64,000 nucleotides of DNA, from NCBI GenBank assembly GCA_017625775.1, contig JAGAKE010000001.1:94044-158043 (forward strand), given 5' to 3'. Under the pieces are notes generated by a model. That model was given only the letters and a program-made list of their open reading frames with translations. It was not told the origin of the DNA and did not search any database. Below are positions 18,153-27,750 of the stretch, in pieces. The translations under genes and the position numbers were made by a program. The stretch is from Fibrobacteraceae bacterium. GTDB lineage: Bacteria > Fibrobacterota > Fibrobacteria > Fibrobacterales > Fibrobacteraceae. Positions within the stretch are counted from its first letter, which is position 1; the number at the start of each line of letters is the position of its first letter.

Positions 18153-18449
18153 TTATTTAGGATTTTTAATACATAAAGCAAATCTCAATAAATCGCCATT
18201 TTTTATCTGCTCATTCGTTATGTGGAGCATGGGCTTAGCGCCATCGTAAGGCAGTTGTTCTTTTGCACTAGGGAATATTGCTAACGCTGCAGGCACTGGT
18301 TTTACCAATAGCCGGTCATCATAGATTCCTCCGAATATTTTCCCATCGGTATAAAGAATGTATTCACCCATCATTTTCCGTATAGTTATGCGTAATTTGC
18401 CCTTGAATTGAGCAAGAACATAATCACAGAAATTTTCAGAACTTGGCAT
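18153..18449 (-). CDS. TfoX N-terminal domain protein
   Basis: This 98-aa protein matches the TfoX/Sxy N-terminal domain: IRKMMGEYILYTDGKIFGGIYDDRLLVKP is the core, with FALCIKNPK at the end. In Gammaproteobacteria TfoX controls competence, but stand-alone small versions are widespread and of unclear role. It is a single-domain protein without the C-terminal half. It is monocistronic, between two secreted-protein genes on the same strand. Confidence 0.82.
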   Translation of the reverse strand: MPSSENFCDYVLAQFKGKLRITIRKMMGEYILYTDGKIFGGIYDDRLLVKPVPAALAIFPSAKEQLPYDGAKPMLHITNEQIKNGDLLRFALCIKNPK

Positions 18450-18501
18450 ATAATTTCAATATAGCAATTAATTTGTATCCTTATATTGCTTAGTTCTTAA
18501 T

Positions 18502-19260
18502 TCATTTTTTCACTTTTACTATATGTTTGTTTTTAGCGGGGCGACCGAGAATGTCGAAGGCTTTTGTTTTTTCTGCACTAAATATTGGGCGTTTTTTGCG
18601 GAGAATTGTTGTTGAAGAATTGGATTTGACTAATGTGTAAAATACTTTTTCTTCACTATCTTTAAGCGAAATAACAAATCCATTTTCAGTAGGTGATATT
18701 ACCTTATAAGTTGGATTAGAGGATAATTCATAGGAAGTTTCAATACAGATATTTTCGTTATTAGGGTCTGGAGTTACGAAGTAACTTGCGTTCTTTTGGA
18801 GAAGATTTTCAGGTTGCTCCCATACTTCTGTAAATAGGGTGTCATGACGTAAGTATGAAATTCTAGTATAGTCAATTTCAGGTTGTTCGGAAATAGCGGG
18901 ACTGTAGATATAAGAAAAGCTTGAATCTTTTCCTATAATATAATTTTCCTCTTGAATGATTTGCTTGTCATAATAGGTGGTTGTTTTGATTGAATGTTCT
19001 GTTTTTTCTTCAATAGTTCTTTGATGTATTGTTGAGCATTTTTCATTTGTACAGCGAACGATACTGTCCAAGTTGTTTTCGGTATAGTGATATTTCATTG
19101 AGGCATAATAACTAAAGTCGGAACCATAATTTTCAATGTAAGCGCTATCTAGGTGATATTTATTTGCAGAATTATAAAGTGTTGCTTGAATCATATCAAG
19201 GCAATTTACTGCATACACATTTATTGCGGTAAGGGAGAAAATAAAGAGAACTTTTTTCAT
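18502..19260 (-). CDS. Secreted protein with basic C-terminal tail
   Basis: The 252-aa product has a signal peptide (VLFIFSLTAINVYA) and a mature part built of antiparallel-strand-like repeats resembling YD/lipoprotein beta-repeats (NLDSIVRCTNEKCS, TTYYDKQIIQEENYII). It ends with FDILGRPAKNKHIVKVKK, a short sorting-like motif plus basic tail similar to basic terminal domains seen in Fibrobacter cellulases. No enzymatic motif is seen. Function unknown. Confidence 0.75.
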   Translation of the reverse strand: MKKVLFIFSLTAINVYAVNCLDMIQATLYNSANKYHLDSAYIENYGSDFSYYASMKYHYTENNLDSIVRCTNEKCSTIHQRTIEEKTEHSIKTTTYYDKQIIQEENYIIGKDSSFSYIYSPAISEQPEIDYTRISYLRHDTLFTEVWEQPENLLQKNASYFVTPDPNNENICIETSYELSSNPTYKVISPTENGFVISLKDSEEKVFYTLVKSNSSTTILRKKRPIFSAEKTKAFDILGRPAKNKHIVKVKK

Positions 19261-19419
19261 ATTGAAAATTAAAAAAAAACTAGCAGTTGAAACATCAAAA
19301 TATCGTCATATTCTTTTTGTTGAGAATCAGCTGGTTTGACTGGCTCATCAAATTGGTTTAGGGAACTTGATTCGCGATAACTTGGACACCCTATGCAAAC
19401 TGGGGAACGCCCTGGACTC

Positions 19420-19455
19420 AAAAAAACTCTCGCAAGGCAAATGCTTACGAGAGTT
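19420..19455 (-). terminator. Terminator of the activase gene
   Basis: On the minus strand AACTCTCG/CGAGAGTT form a perfect 8-bp stem (19448-19455 with 19425-19432) followed by a seven-T run. It lies 17 bases after the stop at 19473. The DNA between 19261 and 19419 holds no gene I can support. Confidence 0.8.
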
Positions 19456-19472
19456 AAAGATTTGTTGGTTTA

Positions 19473-22400
19473 TTAGTGCTTGGATTTTTCTAATTCACGA
19501 GCGTTAATAATCAACATTTGCAAACGGTTTTCAATATTTGCAAAGCTAGTATCTGGGTCGTAGTCAAGGCTTAATACTTGAATGTGTGGGAATCTTTCCT
19601 TGACGGCTTTGGTTAAGCCTCTGCCAGAAATGTGGTTTGCAAGACAAGCGAAAGGCTGCACAATAATAAAGCTATTAACACCTTGTTGTGCGTTGTAGAG
19701 AATTTCGCCAGGGATTAGCCAACCTTCGCCGGTGTTGTAAGAAACGTCAATGATGTCGCCTACAAGACCCTTTAATTCATAACAATCAGCATGATGTTCG
19801 TAGAATTTGAACTTTTCAATGCGCTTGTAAATCTGATTAACTGCAAAGGTGTAAACTTTTGCTGTTAAGCCTCCGACAAGCCATTCCATTGTTGGATTTT
19901 GTATAAAGCCTCGTTGGATTTTTTCTGCACGAACAACTTCATCCACTCGGAAGAAATCCATCATAAATGGAAGCACCACTTCCATGCCGTTGTTCATTAA
20001 GTATTCTTCAATGAATCCATTTGCACTTGGGTGGTAATTCATAAGAATTTCACCAAGGAGCGAAACACGAGGCTTGCGAACACTTCTGTCTGCTTCTACA
20101 CCATTAAATGCTTCAATACATTTTTCAAGTTCAGAAAGCATTGCTTTTGGGTAGGCCAGTTGAGATTTAGTAAGGTTGCCAATCATTTTCATGAGTTTTG
20201 GCATCCATTCGTCATAGACTTTTTGAGTATCGCCTTTGTGAATTTCGTATGGGCGGAGAGCTCTGTAAATAGTTTCAATACAGTCCATTACAGAAAGACC
20301 CCAAAGCATGTGCAGCTTGAAATCTAATCCTAAACGGAAACCTGGGTGCATGTTCTTTTCGTCGGTTCCTGTGGTGATGATTGAAACGCGAGTGTAACCT
20401 GCCTCGTCAAGAGCTTTTCTGGCAAGAACAGCGTATTGCACGGCTCGACAGTTTTCACAGTTTTTAGCTAGCCCAATAGCTACTTCATCTTGGGAAATTT
20501 CCGGGTGTTGTTCTAGCCAGCGAAGGTTTTCGCCAATATTAACCTGAGCCGGGAAACAAATATCGTTATGAACGTATTTTTTACCAAGTTCAATGGCACG
20601 AGCATCTGCTAATGGCAAACATTCTGCTTTGAAACCGAGCGTTTTGAAATACTCGGTAGCTAGAATACTGAATGGGTGAGAAAGGTTTGGAACCAAAATA
20701 TGACGTTGCTGTTTATCTTTCTTTTCGAAAGGCACCGTAAATAAAGGTTCTTTAGATTCTTCTTTATCAGGGAGATTAGCAGCTCTTCGTGAACGAACTG
20801 TTTCTATAAAACTCTTTACTCGAATTCCGACTGGTCCGCGAGCGTCACCTTCATCTAGTTTAAGCATCAAAAGTTCTTTGATAGAACAAGTATGAAGCAT
20901 ACGGCTCATTTCATCGGTCAAAATAGAATCATGTCCGCAACCAAAGCTTACGATTTGCACTAATTCTAAAGCAGGATCCTTGGCGGTGATCATGGTGGCC
21001 CCAAGCATGCGCATGTGGAAAGTATTTTTGATTTCCATACGAGTTGCTTTTGGAATATCTTGATCGTAAACGCCTGGTAGAGATTCTGTTGTTAAAACAG
21101 GAATGCCCATTGACGTGAAATGAGTAGCGACATTGTGGTTTACAAGAGTGTCAGCGTGGTAAGGGCGCCCTGCAATTACCACTGCAAATGAATTATTTTT
21201 TCGAACATCGTCAATGATTTTTTGACCTTCAGCGACTAATGTGTCGCGGTAGGTTTGGAGAGCTTTTTCACCCTCGGCAACAGCCTTCGCTAAAATCTTT
21301 TTAGGCAAATTCCAATTTTCATGGAACCAAGTTACAGTTTGGCTTTTTCGAAGTTTCGTATCAAACCAATGGAACACAGGTTGGTCCATTGGAGTGTTGT
21401 AATTAAGTTCTGGATTGTCTGTGTTTTTGCAAACATTCGGGTAACCTTGAACAACCGGGCAAACCGCTGTAGCTGAAAATTTAGTGTGGTCACTTGGAAC
21501 AGCAACCATCATTGGGAAGAAAATGCGATCCACTTTCTTTTCAATCAAGTATTTGATGTGCCCATGCACTAACTTTGCCGGGAAACATACGGTATCTGAA
21601 GGAACGCTGTGCAATCCAGATTCAAATAACGGATAATCGCTTTGTTTGCTAACAACAACATTGTAGCCAATAGAAGTAAAGAACGCCTTCCAGAAAGGTA
21701 AACTAGACCAGAATTCCAAAACGCGTGGAATACCAATTGTTTTTCCAGTTTGTGGAATCAATTTAGCTGGAGCATAATCTTTTACAAGAAGCTGGTTGGT
21801 GCGCTTGATCATGTCTGGAACCGCTAACATTTTGCGGTTGATTTCGGCTACCAATTTCTTTGTTTCTGGATCATTTGGGTCTGCTGTAACTTCACCACGT
21901 TCGCAGCGGTTTCCTGTTACAAAACTTGTGCCATCGCTAAAGGTAACGATTGTTCTTGAACAGTGGTTGGTGCAGTACTGACAAATTTGTCCAGGTTTGT
22001 TGTCCCAACTGAAATTTCTAGCGGCATCAAGCCCGATAAATGAAGTTTTGTAATCTGGGTTTTCGGCGCGCTTTCCTTCCATAAAACGCTTAGTTAAAAG
22101 AGCAATACCAATAGCTCCCATTTCTCCTGGGCGTTCTGGTCTGATAGGAGTTAAACCAGTATGTTGCTCAAAAGCTCTTAATACGGCGTTGTTCTTGAAC
22201 GTTCCGCCTTGAACCACCACTTTTTTCCCTAAAGTATCTAGGTTGCGAATGCGAATCACTTTTGTGAAGACGTTTTCGATAATGGAACGGCAAATTCCGG
22301 CGATAATATCTTCAGGTTGTTTTCCATCACGTTGTTCTGTGATGATGGAACTGTTCATGAAAACGGTACAGCGACTGCCTAATTTCGAAGGGTTTTTGGC

Positions 22401-23885
22401 ATTGAACGCAAGTTCCGCAATTTTTTCCATAGGAATACCTAAGGAACGAGCGTAAGTTTCAATAAAGGAACCGCAGCCCGAAGAACAAGCTTCATTTAGA
22501 ATAATTCCTGTGACAATGCCGTCTTGCACCGAAATAGCTTTCATGTCCTGACCACCAATGTCAAGAATAAAAGAAACGTCTGGACAGAGGTGTTGGGCGG
22601 CATTTGCGTGAGCTACTGTTTCTACTGTATGGTAATCAGCATGGACGGCTTTTGCTATGAGTTGTTCGCCATAACCTGTTGTGCCAACTCCAAGAATGTT
22701 TAGTTTACACCCAAATTCCTCATATCTATCAGCAAGTTCAACTAAAGCGCGCTTCAAAACAGCTAGTGGTTCACCATCGTTACTGGCATAAAATCCGTCT
22801 AAAATTTTTTCGTCTTCAGACATCAAAACGAGTTTGGTGGTGGTCGAACCAGCGTCAATTCCGATGTAAACATTCAGTTCAGAACCAGAAGTTGGTTGTG
22901 GGTAAAATGCCGGAGCCATCGGGTGGCGTTTTAAAAATTCTTCGCGTTCATCAGCGTCTTTAAAGAATGGATTGCCATTTTCGCGATGTTCGGCTTGGCG
23001 TTTTTCGTTAAAGTGACGCAAAGCATCAAGAGAACCTTCTTCTCTGTAATCACAAGGTTTGTCATTAAACATGGAACCGAGTGAAAGAGCGGCGCCCCAC
23101 GCTACAAGAACTTCAGAACGTTCAGGAACGATAGTCTGTTCTTCAGAAATACCAAGGCGTTCTTTAAATACTCGAACAAGTGTAGGGTTAAATGTTAAAG
23201 GACCGCCTTCAAAAATAACGGGCGGTTTGATTTCCATACCTTGTGCAAGTCCGCCAATAGTTTGCTTTGCAATGGCATGAAAACTAGAAAGAGCTATGTC
23301 TTCTTTAGCAATGCCTTGGTTGAGCATTGGTTGAATATCTGTTTTAGCAAAAACGCCGCAGCGACCTGAAATTTCGTAAACTTTTTTTCCACGAGCCGCG
23401 TAAGATTCAAAATTTTCTGTTTTTATACGAAGAAGTTCAGCGACTTGGTCAATAAAAGCTCCCGTTCCGCCAGCACAAACGCCATTCATGCGCATATCAC
23501 TTGCAATGAGTTTTCCTGTGGTTCGGTCTTTTTCAAAGAAAACGACTTTTGCGTCTTGACCACCTAGTTCAATGGCAACGCGTGTTTCTGGGTGAGTTGC
23601 TCTAACTGCAAGAGCGTTCGCTACGACTTCTTGAACAAAAAAAGCTCGTGTTGCTTCTGCGAATGGTTGACCGCCGCTACCGCAAAATGCTACGCCAAAA
23701 GTTTTTCCTGGGAATAAGGCATGAGCTTCTGTTAAAAGTTCCATAACCTTTGCCGCTTGCATGGCGTTATGACGTTGGTAGGAGTAATGGAGTAAGTTAG
23801 AAGTAGCTGGATCAACAACAGCAATTTTTACAGTCGTAGAGCCGACATCAACGCCGACCCATAAATCTTCATTCGTTTTCTTCAT
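19473..23885 (-). CDS. Acyl-CoA dehydratase activase, large fused form
   Basis: The 1470-aa protein has two ASKHA-fold activator domains of the BadF/BadG/HgdC type: WVGVDVGSTTVKIAVV at the N-terminus and VYIGIDAGSTTTKLVLM near residue 325, each with a GACSSG-like or GVCAGGTGAF cysteine loop that would hold a shared [4Fe-4S] cluster. The rest has DUF2229 and HgdB-like parts with conserved cysteines (QICQYCTNHC; CENCRAVQY). Such fusions couple ATP hydrolysis to electron transfer to a dehydratase-like partner, but the substrate of this large class is unknown. It is monocistronic with its own terminator. Confidence 0.88.
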   Translation of the reverse strand: MKKTNEDLWVGVDVGSTTVKIAVVDPATSNLLHYSYQRHNAMQAAKVMELLTEAHALFPGKTFGVAFCGSGGQPFAEATRAFFVQEVVANALAVRATHPETRVAIELGGQDAKVVFFEKDRTTGKLIASDMRMNGVCAGGTGAFIDQVAELLRIKTENFESYAARGKKVYEISGRCGVFAKTDIQPMLNQGIAKEDIALSSFHAIAKQTIGGLAQGMEIKPPVIFEGGPLTFNPTLVRVFKERLGISEEQTIVPERSEVLVAWGAALSLGSMFNDKPCDYREEGSLDALRHFNEKRQAEHRENGNPFFKDADEREEFLKRHPMAPAFYPQPTSGSELNVYIGIDAGSTTTKLVLMSEDEKILDGFYASNDGEPLAVLKRALVELADRYEEFGCKLNILGVGTTGYGEQLIAKAVHADYHTVETVAHANAAQHLCPDVSFILDIGGQDMKAISVQDGIVTGIILNEACSSGCGSFIETYARSLGIPMEKIAELAFNAKNPSKLGSRCTVFMNSSIITEQRDGKQPEDIIAGICRSIIENVFTKVIRIRNLDTLGKKVVVQGGTFKNNAVLRAFEQHTGLTPIRPERPGEMGAIGIALLTKRFMEGKRAENPDYKTSFIGLDAARNFSWDNKPGQICQYCTNHCSRTIVTFSDGTSFVTGNRCERGEVTADPNDPETKKLVAEINRKMLAVPDMIKRTNQLLVKDYAPAKLIPQTGKTIGIPRVLEFWSSLPFWKAFFTSIGYNVVVSKQSDYPLFESGLHSVPSDTVCFPAKLVHGHIKYLIEKKVDRIFFPMMVAVPSDHTKFSATAVCPVVQGYPNVCKNTDNPELNYNTPMDQPVFHWFDTKLRKSQTVTWFHENWNLPKKILAKAVAEGEKALQTYRDTLVAEGQKIIDDVRKNNSFAVVIAGRPYHADTLVNHNVATHFTSMGIPVLTTESLPGVYDQDIPKATRMEIKNTFHMRMLGATMITAKDPALELVQIVSFGCGHDSILTDEMSRMLHTCSIKELLMLKLDEGDARGPVGIRVKSFIETVRSRRAANLPDKEESKEPLFTVPFEKKDKQQRHILVPNLSHPFSILATEYFKTLGFKAECLPLADARAIELGKKYVHNDICFPAQVNIGENLRWLEQHPEISQDEVAIGLAKNCENCRAVQYAVLARKALDEAGYTRVSIITTGTDEKNMHPGFRLGLDFKLHMLWGLSVMDCIETIYRALRPYEIHKGDTQKVYDEWMPKLMKMIGNLTKSQLAYPKAMLSELEKCIEAFNGVEADRSVRKPRVSLLGEILMNYHPSANGFIEEYLMNNGMEVVLPFMMDFFRVDEVVRAEKIQRGFIQNPTMEWLVGGLTAKVYTFAVNQIYKRIEKFKFYEHHADCYELKGLVGDIIDVSYNTGEGWLIPGEILYNAQQGVNSFIIVQPFACLANHISGRGLTKAVKERFPHIQVLSLDYDPDTSFANIENRLQMLIINARELEKSKH

Positions 23886-24119
23886 AGTGCCGCCAAAGAT
23901 AGAAAAATCCTTTTTTGTAAACGGATTTTGGTTTAAAAAAGGCGTTTAAAGAGCAAATAAAAAAAACAAAAAATGCCCGGAAAAAGCTTTCTTTTGCAAT
24001 TTTAAGGAAAATACAGAAAATATTACGAAAAGAATACCAAAAACTTTTAAAAAAGTCAAAACAATGTGTTTTTATTTGTAAAATGTTGCTATATTATACT
24101 GAAAATTAGGAGAAGAATC

Positions 24120-24461
24120 ATGAAAAAATTACTGTTTTGCTTATCACTTTTGCTGTTAGGTTGTGTTTCAGACAAAAGTAGTGCATCTTATTTTTTCCAA
24201 TCAGGAGAAATTACTCCGCATGTAGCAGAATCTTCTTGTGCAAAAATGTCAAGTGTTTCTTGCTTTGATATGGTTTCAAGAATGCGAGGGGCTGATTTCT
24301 TTTCAACTACAGATTATTCTCTTTCAAAAATCAAAAAATATATGCGTGAAACGGTGGGTATGACTCCAACCGAAATAGATTTAGTTCTCAAAGCGTTAGA
24401 TAAAGAGGGGGAAGCTTATTACCCAACAGCAACGCATTACGTTTATATAAGAGAAGAATAA
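24120..24461 (+). CDS. Small lipoprotein
   Basis: ATG 24120 follows AGGAGA at good spacing and opens a 113-aa protein with lipobox LLLGC (Cys16). After a short serine-rich stretch the mature part has a soluble helical region (YMRETVGMTPTEIDLVLKALDKEGEAYY) without recognised family. A longer upstream start at 24066 has no RBS and would destroy the signal peptide. The gene is followed by a bidirectional terminator. Confidence 0.75.
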   Translation: MKKLLFCLSLLLLGCVSDKSSASYFFQSGEITPHVAESSCAKMSSVSCFDMVSRMRGADFFSTTDYSLSKIKKYMRETVGMTPTEIDLVLKALDKEGEAYYPTATHYVYIREE

Positions 24462-24487
24462 TTATTAAAACGTGGTTTCTATTTTGC

Positions 24488-24521
24488 AAAAAAACTCTGA
24501 ATTTAATTTCAGAGTTTTTTT
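24488..24521. terminator. Bidirectional rho-independent terminator
   Basis: AAACTCTGAA and TTCAGAGTTT form a 10-bp stem with A-run before and T-run after, so it can act on both strands: for the lipoprotein on plus and for a small minus-strand ORF at 24547-24603. Confidence 0.8.
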
Positions 24522-24546
24522 GTATCTAAAGAATTTGCAATTCTAT

Positions 24547-24603
24547 TTAAGGAGAGGAGGAATTCATAGCCTTTTTTTCTGCTTCTTTAGCAATATTTTT
24601 CAT
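24547..24603 (-). CDS. Possible 18-aa peptide
   Basis: On the minus strand AGGAAA sits four bases before an ATG that opens MKNIAKEAEKKAMNSSSP, and the message would end in the bidirectional terminator 26 bases later. It is highly charged then serine-rich. Evidence is the RBS plus terminator placement only. Confidence 0.35.
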   Translation of the reverse strand: MKNIAKEAEKKAMNSSSP

Positions 24604-24731
24604 AAAGTTTCCTGTTTTTAGTAGAGAAAGTGTATTTTGGAAATTGAAGGTAAACACAAAAAAAGTTAAGTAAAATTTACTTTACCGCTTTTTTAAAGGG
24701 AAATTTTTTTCTTAGAGTATATATTCAAGTT

Positions 24732-25715
24732 ATGCAATTTTCTTCAGGGCTTGATTTTATAGGTGATATTCATGGGCATGTGGAATGTCTTTCTCGTTTG
24801 TTGTTGAAAATGGGTTATAAAGAAAGTAAAGAAGGTTATTTTCACCCGGAAGGAAGACAAGTCGTTTTTTTAGGCGATTATATTGATAGAGGCCCCGATT
24901 CTAAAGCAGTTTACCGTTTAGTGCGTTCTATGGTGGAATCAAAGAATGCGGTAGCATTACTTGGAAATCATGAATTAAATGCACTTGCTTTTTGGACAAA
25001 ACGGTTAAATCCTAGTGCGAACCAGGATTCATATTATAGAGAACATTCGTTCAATAAAGTTATGATTCATGCAGAAACGGTTACTTCTTTTCATACGGCA
25101 AATGGTGGGCGAGGAAAAGATGAATTTTATGAAATGCTGAATTTTTTTAGAACACTTCCGCTGTATTTAGAAACGGAAACTTTTCGTGCTATGCATGCTT
25201 GTGCCGATTTGTCTTCTATAGCACTTTTAAAAGCAGCTGGTGTAATTAATTTAGCTGATGATTCTGTTTTACATAGGGCTCTTGATGAATCTTTAGATTT
25301 ATTTAAACCGGTAGATATGCTTTTGAAAGGGCCGGAAATGGAACTTCCTGAAGGTATAACTTTTAGAGATAGTGAAAATGTATTGCGCTATAAAACAAGA
25401 ATCACCTGGTGGGAAAATCCATCAACTGCTTCGCTAGAAGAACTTTCTCTACAGCCAGGAATTAAATTACCTAACGCTCCTGTTCCGGAACATATTCGGC
25501 AAAGAGATTTTTATCGCCCGTCTGAGCGGCCCGTATTTTTTGGGCATTATTGGTTAGAAGGTTCGCCATATTTATTTAGAGATAATGTTTGCTGTTTAGA
25601 TTTTAGTGTGGCTTCTCGCTACCGTCGTGGAAAATTGGCGGCGTATCGTTTTGATGGAGAACAAAAACTTTCCGCATCTAAGATTGTTTATTTTGACCCG
25701 CTTGAAGAATACTAA
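24732..25715 (+). CDS. Metallophosphoesterase (PrpE/ApaH-like)
   Basis: The 327-aa protein carries the calcineurin-type set: GDIHGH (D12, H14), GDYIDRGP (D49) and LLGNHE (N79, H80), and a late FGHYW. This matches bacterial Ser/Thr-phosphatase or diadenosine-tetraphosphatase-like enzymes with two metal ions; the actual substrate cannot be read from sequence. The first ATG has no strong RBS (TCAAGTT). It heads a run of plus-strand genes that continues with dGTPase. Confidence 0.85.
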   Translation: MQFSSGLDFIGDIHGHVECLSRLLLKMGYKESKEGYFHPEGRQVVFLGDYIDRGPDSKAVYRLVRSMVESKNAVALLGNHELNALAFWTKRLNPSANQDSYYREHSFNKVMIHAETVTSFHTANGGRGKDEFYEMLNFFRTLPLYLETETFRAMHACADLSSIALLKAAGVINLADDSVLHRALDESLDLFKPVDMLLKGPEMELPEGITFRDSENVLRYKTRITWWENPSTASLEELSLQPGIKLPNAPVPEHIRQRDFYRPSERPVFFGHYWLEGSPYLFRDNVCCLDFSVASRYRRGKLAAYRFDGEQKLSASKIVYFDPLEEY

Positions 25716-25776
25716 AATTCCCCATATTTGAAATTAGGCATTCATCTTTTTGAAGTAGCTTTTCTATCTTTTTTGT

Positions 25777-27081
25777 ATGCTTCAATGGGATATGCTTCTT
25801 TCTGCGACAAGGTATGGTCACCCAGCGGCTCGTGACCCGCATCGTTCTGAATTTCACCGAGATTATGACCGCATTGTTTTTTCTACCGCGTTTCGGCGTC
25901 TTGGAAGAAAAACTCAGGTTCATCCTTTTTCTGTGAATGACCATGTGCATAGTCGTTTAACTCACAGTATTGAAGTTTCTAGTGTAGGCCGAAGTTTAGC
26001 GATTTCGGTATTTGAAAAAATAAGAAAGCACCTGCCGGAACATTTTACAGCCTATCAGTTCGGAATGATTGTTCAAGCAGCCTGCCTTGCTCACGATATA
26101 GGAAATCCGCCCTTTGGGCATGCCGGGGAAGCTGCCATTCGAGAATGGTTTAGAAAAAACAGACAATCTCTTCCGTTGAAGGATTTGTCTGATAAAGAAA
26201 TGGCTGATTTTGAAAATTTTGACGGCAATGCTCAAGGTCATCGTATTCTTTCGAAATTAGAATACCATTTTTTAGATGGTGGAATGCGCTTGACTTATGC
26301 AACTCTTGGTACAATGATTAAATACCCGAGAACTTCTTTTTATGGTTCGCCAACAAGTTTGTTTTTAACAGAAACTCAATTGTATCGCGAAACTGCTTGG
26401 GTGTTAGGAATTCCAGAAATTGCCGATGGTGTTTGGATGCGTCATCCGCTCGTTTATTTGATGGAAGCTGCCGACGATATTTGTTACTCTATTTTAGATG
26501 TAGAAGATGCGATTGAACTTGGAATTTTAACATTTTCTGATGTTCGTGAAATGTTTATGTACTTGTGCGGTCCTGAAGTAGATATTGATAAAAAATATGA
26601 AGAAAACGGTCAGAATTTTAGGGATTTTCTTTCTAGCATTCGTGGGCTTGCAATTCAAAATGTGATTGACGATGTAGCTAACGTTTTTTATTTGCATTAC
26701 AACGAAATTATGAATGGAACTTTGGAAGGCGGTTTGCTTTCTCATTCAACATCAGATACAATGCGAGGAATTCGAATTGCGAAGCGTCTTGGGCGTGAAC
26801 GAATTTACCCTGATCGTAGAAAAACAGAGCTAGAAGTAGGAAGTTATACTACATTATCTACGGTACTAGATGCTTTTATTGCCGGTGTTTATGAATACAG
26901 AGAAAAAGGCGCTAGTTCTTACCGAGCAGATAGAATTGTTCGTTTAATTGGTCAAGCGAAAATAGGTCAAACGGTAACCACTGCTGAAGCATATCACCAG
27001 GTGTTAGATTTTGTGAGCGGCATGACCGATAATTATGCGACTTACCTAGCAAGACAAATTGGTGGGTTGGTGAATTACTAA
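25777..27081 (+). CDS. dgt: Deoxyguanosinetriphosphate triphosphohydrolase-like protein
   Basis: The N-terminus shows DPHRSEFHRDYDRIVFSTAFRRLGRKTQV, typical of dGTPases, then the HD metal site: H63 (HSRLTHSIEV), H106-D107 (AHDIGNPPFGHAGE) and a later Asp in YLMEAADDICYSILD. It hydrolyses dNTP to nucleoside and triphosphate. At 434 aa it is in the normal range. Its stop overlaps the next ATG (TAATG), so it is coupled to the HAD nucleotidase. Both act on nucleotides. Confidence 0.9.
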   Translation: MLQWDMLLSATRYGHPAARDPHRSEFHRDYDRIVFSTAFRRLGRKTQVHPFSVNDHVHSRLTHSIEVSSVGRSLAISVFEKIRKHLPEHFTAYQFGMIVQAACLAHDIGNPPFGHAGEAAIREWFRKNRQSLPLKDLSDKEMADFENFDGNAQGHRILSKLEYHFLDGGMRLTYATLGTMIKYPRTSFYGSPTSLFLTETQLYRETAWVLGIPEIADGVWMRHPLVYLMEAADDICYSILDVEDAIELGILTFSDVREMFMYLCGPEVDIDKKYEENGQNFRDFLSSIRGLAIQNVIDDVANVFYLHYNEIMNGTLEGGLLSHSTSDTMRGIRIAKRLGRERIYPDRRKTELEVGSYTTLSTVLDAFIAGVYEYREKGASSYRADRIVRLIGQAKIGQTVTTAEAYHQVLDFVSGMTDNYATYLARQIGGLVNY

Positions 27082-27743
27082 TGAATACTTCCAAAGAATT
27101 TATTTGGCTTTTCGATTACGATTTGACTCTTTACACGAGTGAAGAACGCTACGTATTAGATTCTTTGGATAAACGAATTACAGAATATGTTCAAAAAACT
27201 TTAAATGAAAATTTTGAAAATGCTTCTCGAATTCGTAAGGAATATTTAGCTGAATACGGAACTACTTTAGCTGGCTTGCGAATTTGTCATGGCGTTTTAC
27301 CTGATGATTTTTTTGATTTTATTCACGTGCCTGAGTATTTAATTTATCCTCCATTTTCTAAAGAGAGAAAGGCAATTTTAGAATCGCTTCCTGGAAAAAA
27401 AATAGTCTTTACGAATGGGCGTGCTGATTGGTGCGAAGCAGGACTTTTGTCTATGAAAATTGATTCTCTTTTTGATGCTGTTTTTGATTTAAAAGCAATG
27501 GATTGGGAAGGGAAACCTGCTTCTAGTGCTTATGAAAAAATGGAAAGTTTTTTGAAAAATTTAAACATGAATGTTTGTTCTAAAAACATTGTTTTTTTAG
27601 ATGATGCTTGCAGAAATTTGCAAGAAGCAAAGGCAAAAGGTTGGACTACTGTTTTGGTGGCGCCGAATCTTAAAGATGAATTTGCTGATTATTCTATTTC
27701 TTCGATTTTAGATCTTCCACAGATTCTTCCGAGTATTTTGTAG
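27081..27743 (+). CDS. HAD-family pyrimidine 5'-nucleotidase-like
   Basis: The first HAD motif is FDYDLTLY near residue 11 and the second is VFTNG; the acidic motif 4 is VFLDDACRN. The layout with a helical cap resembles Sdt1/YjjG-type pyrimidine 5'-nucleotidases. It starts in the dgt stop codon (TAATG), so both are translated from one message. The exact substrate is not determined. Confidence 0.83.
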   Translation: MNTSKEFIWLFDYDLTLYTSEERYVLDSLDKRITEYVQKTLNENFENASRIRKEYLAEYGTTLAGLRICHGVLPDDFFDFIHVPEYLIYPPFSKERKAILESLPGKKIVFTNGRADWCEAGLLSMKIDSLFDAVFDLKAMDWEGKPASSAYEKMESFLKNLNMNVCSKNIVFLDDACRNLQEAKAKGWTTVLVAPNLKDEFADYSISSILDLPQILPSIL

Positions 27744-27750
27744 GGAATGT

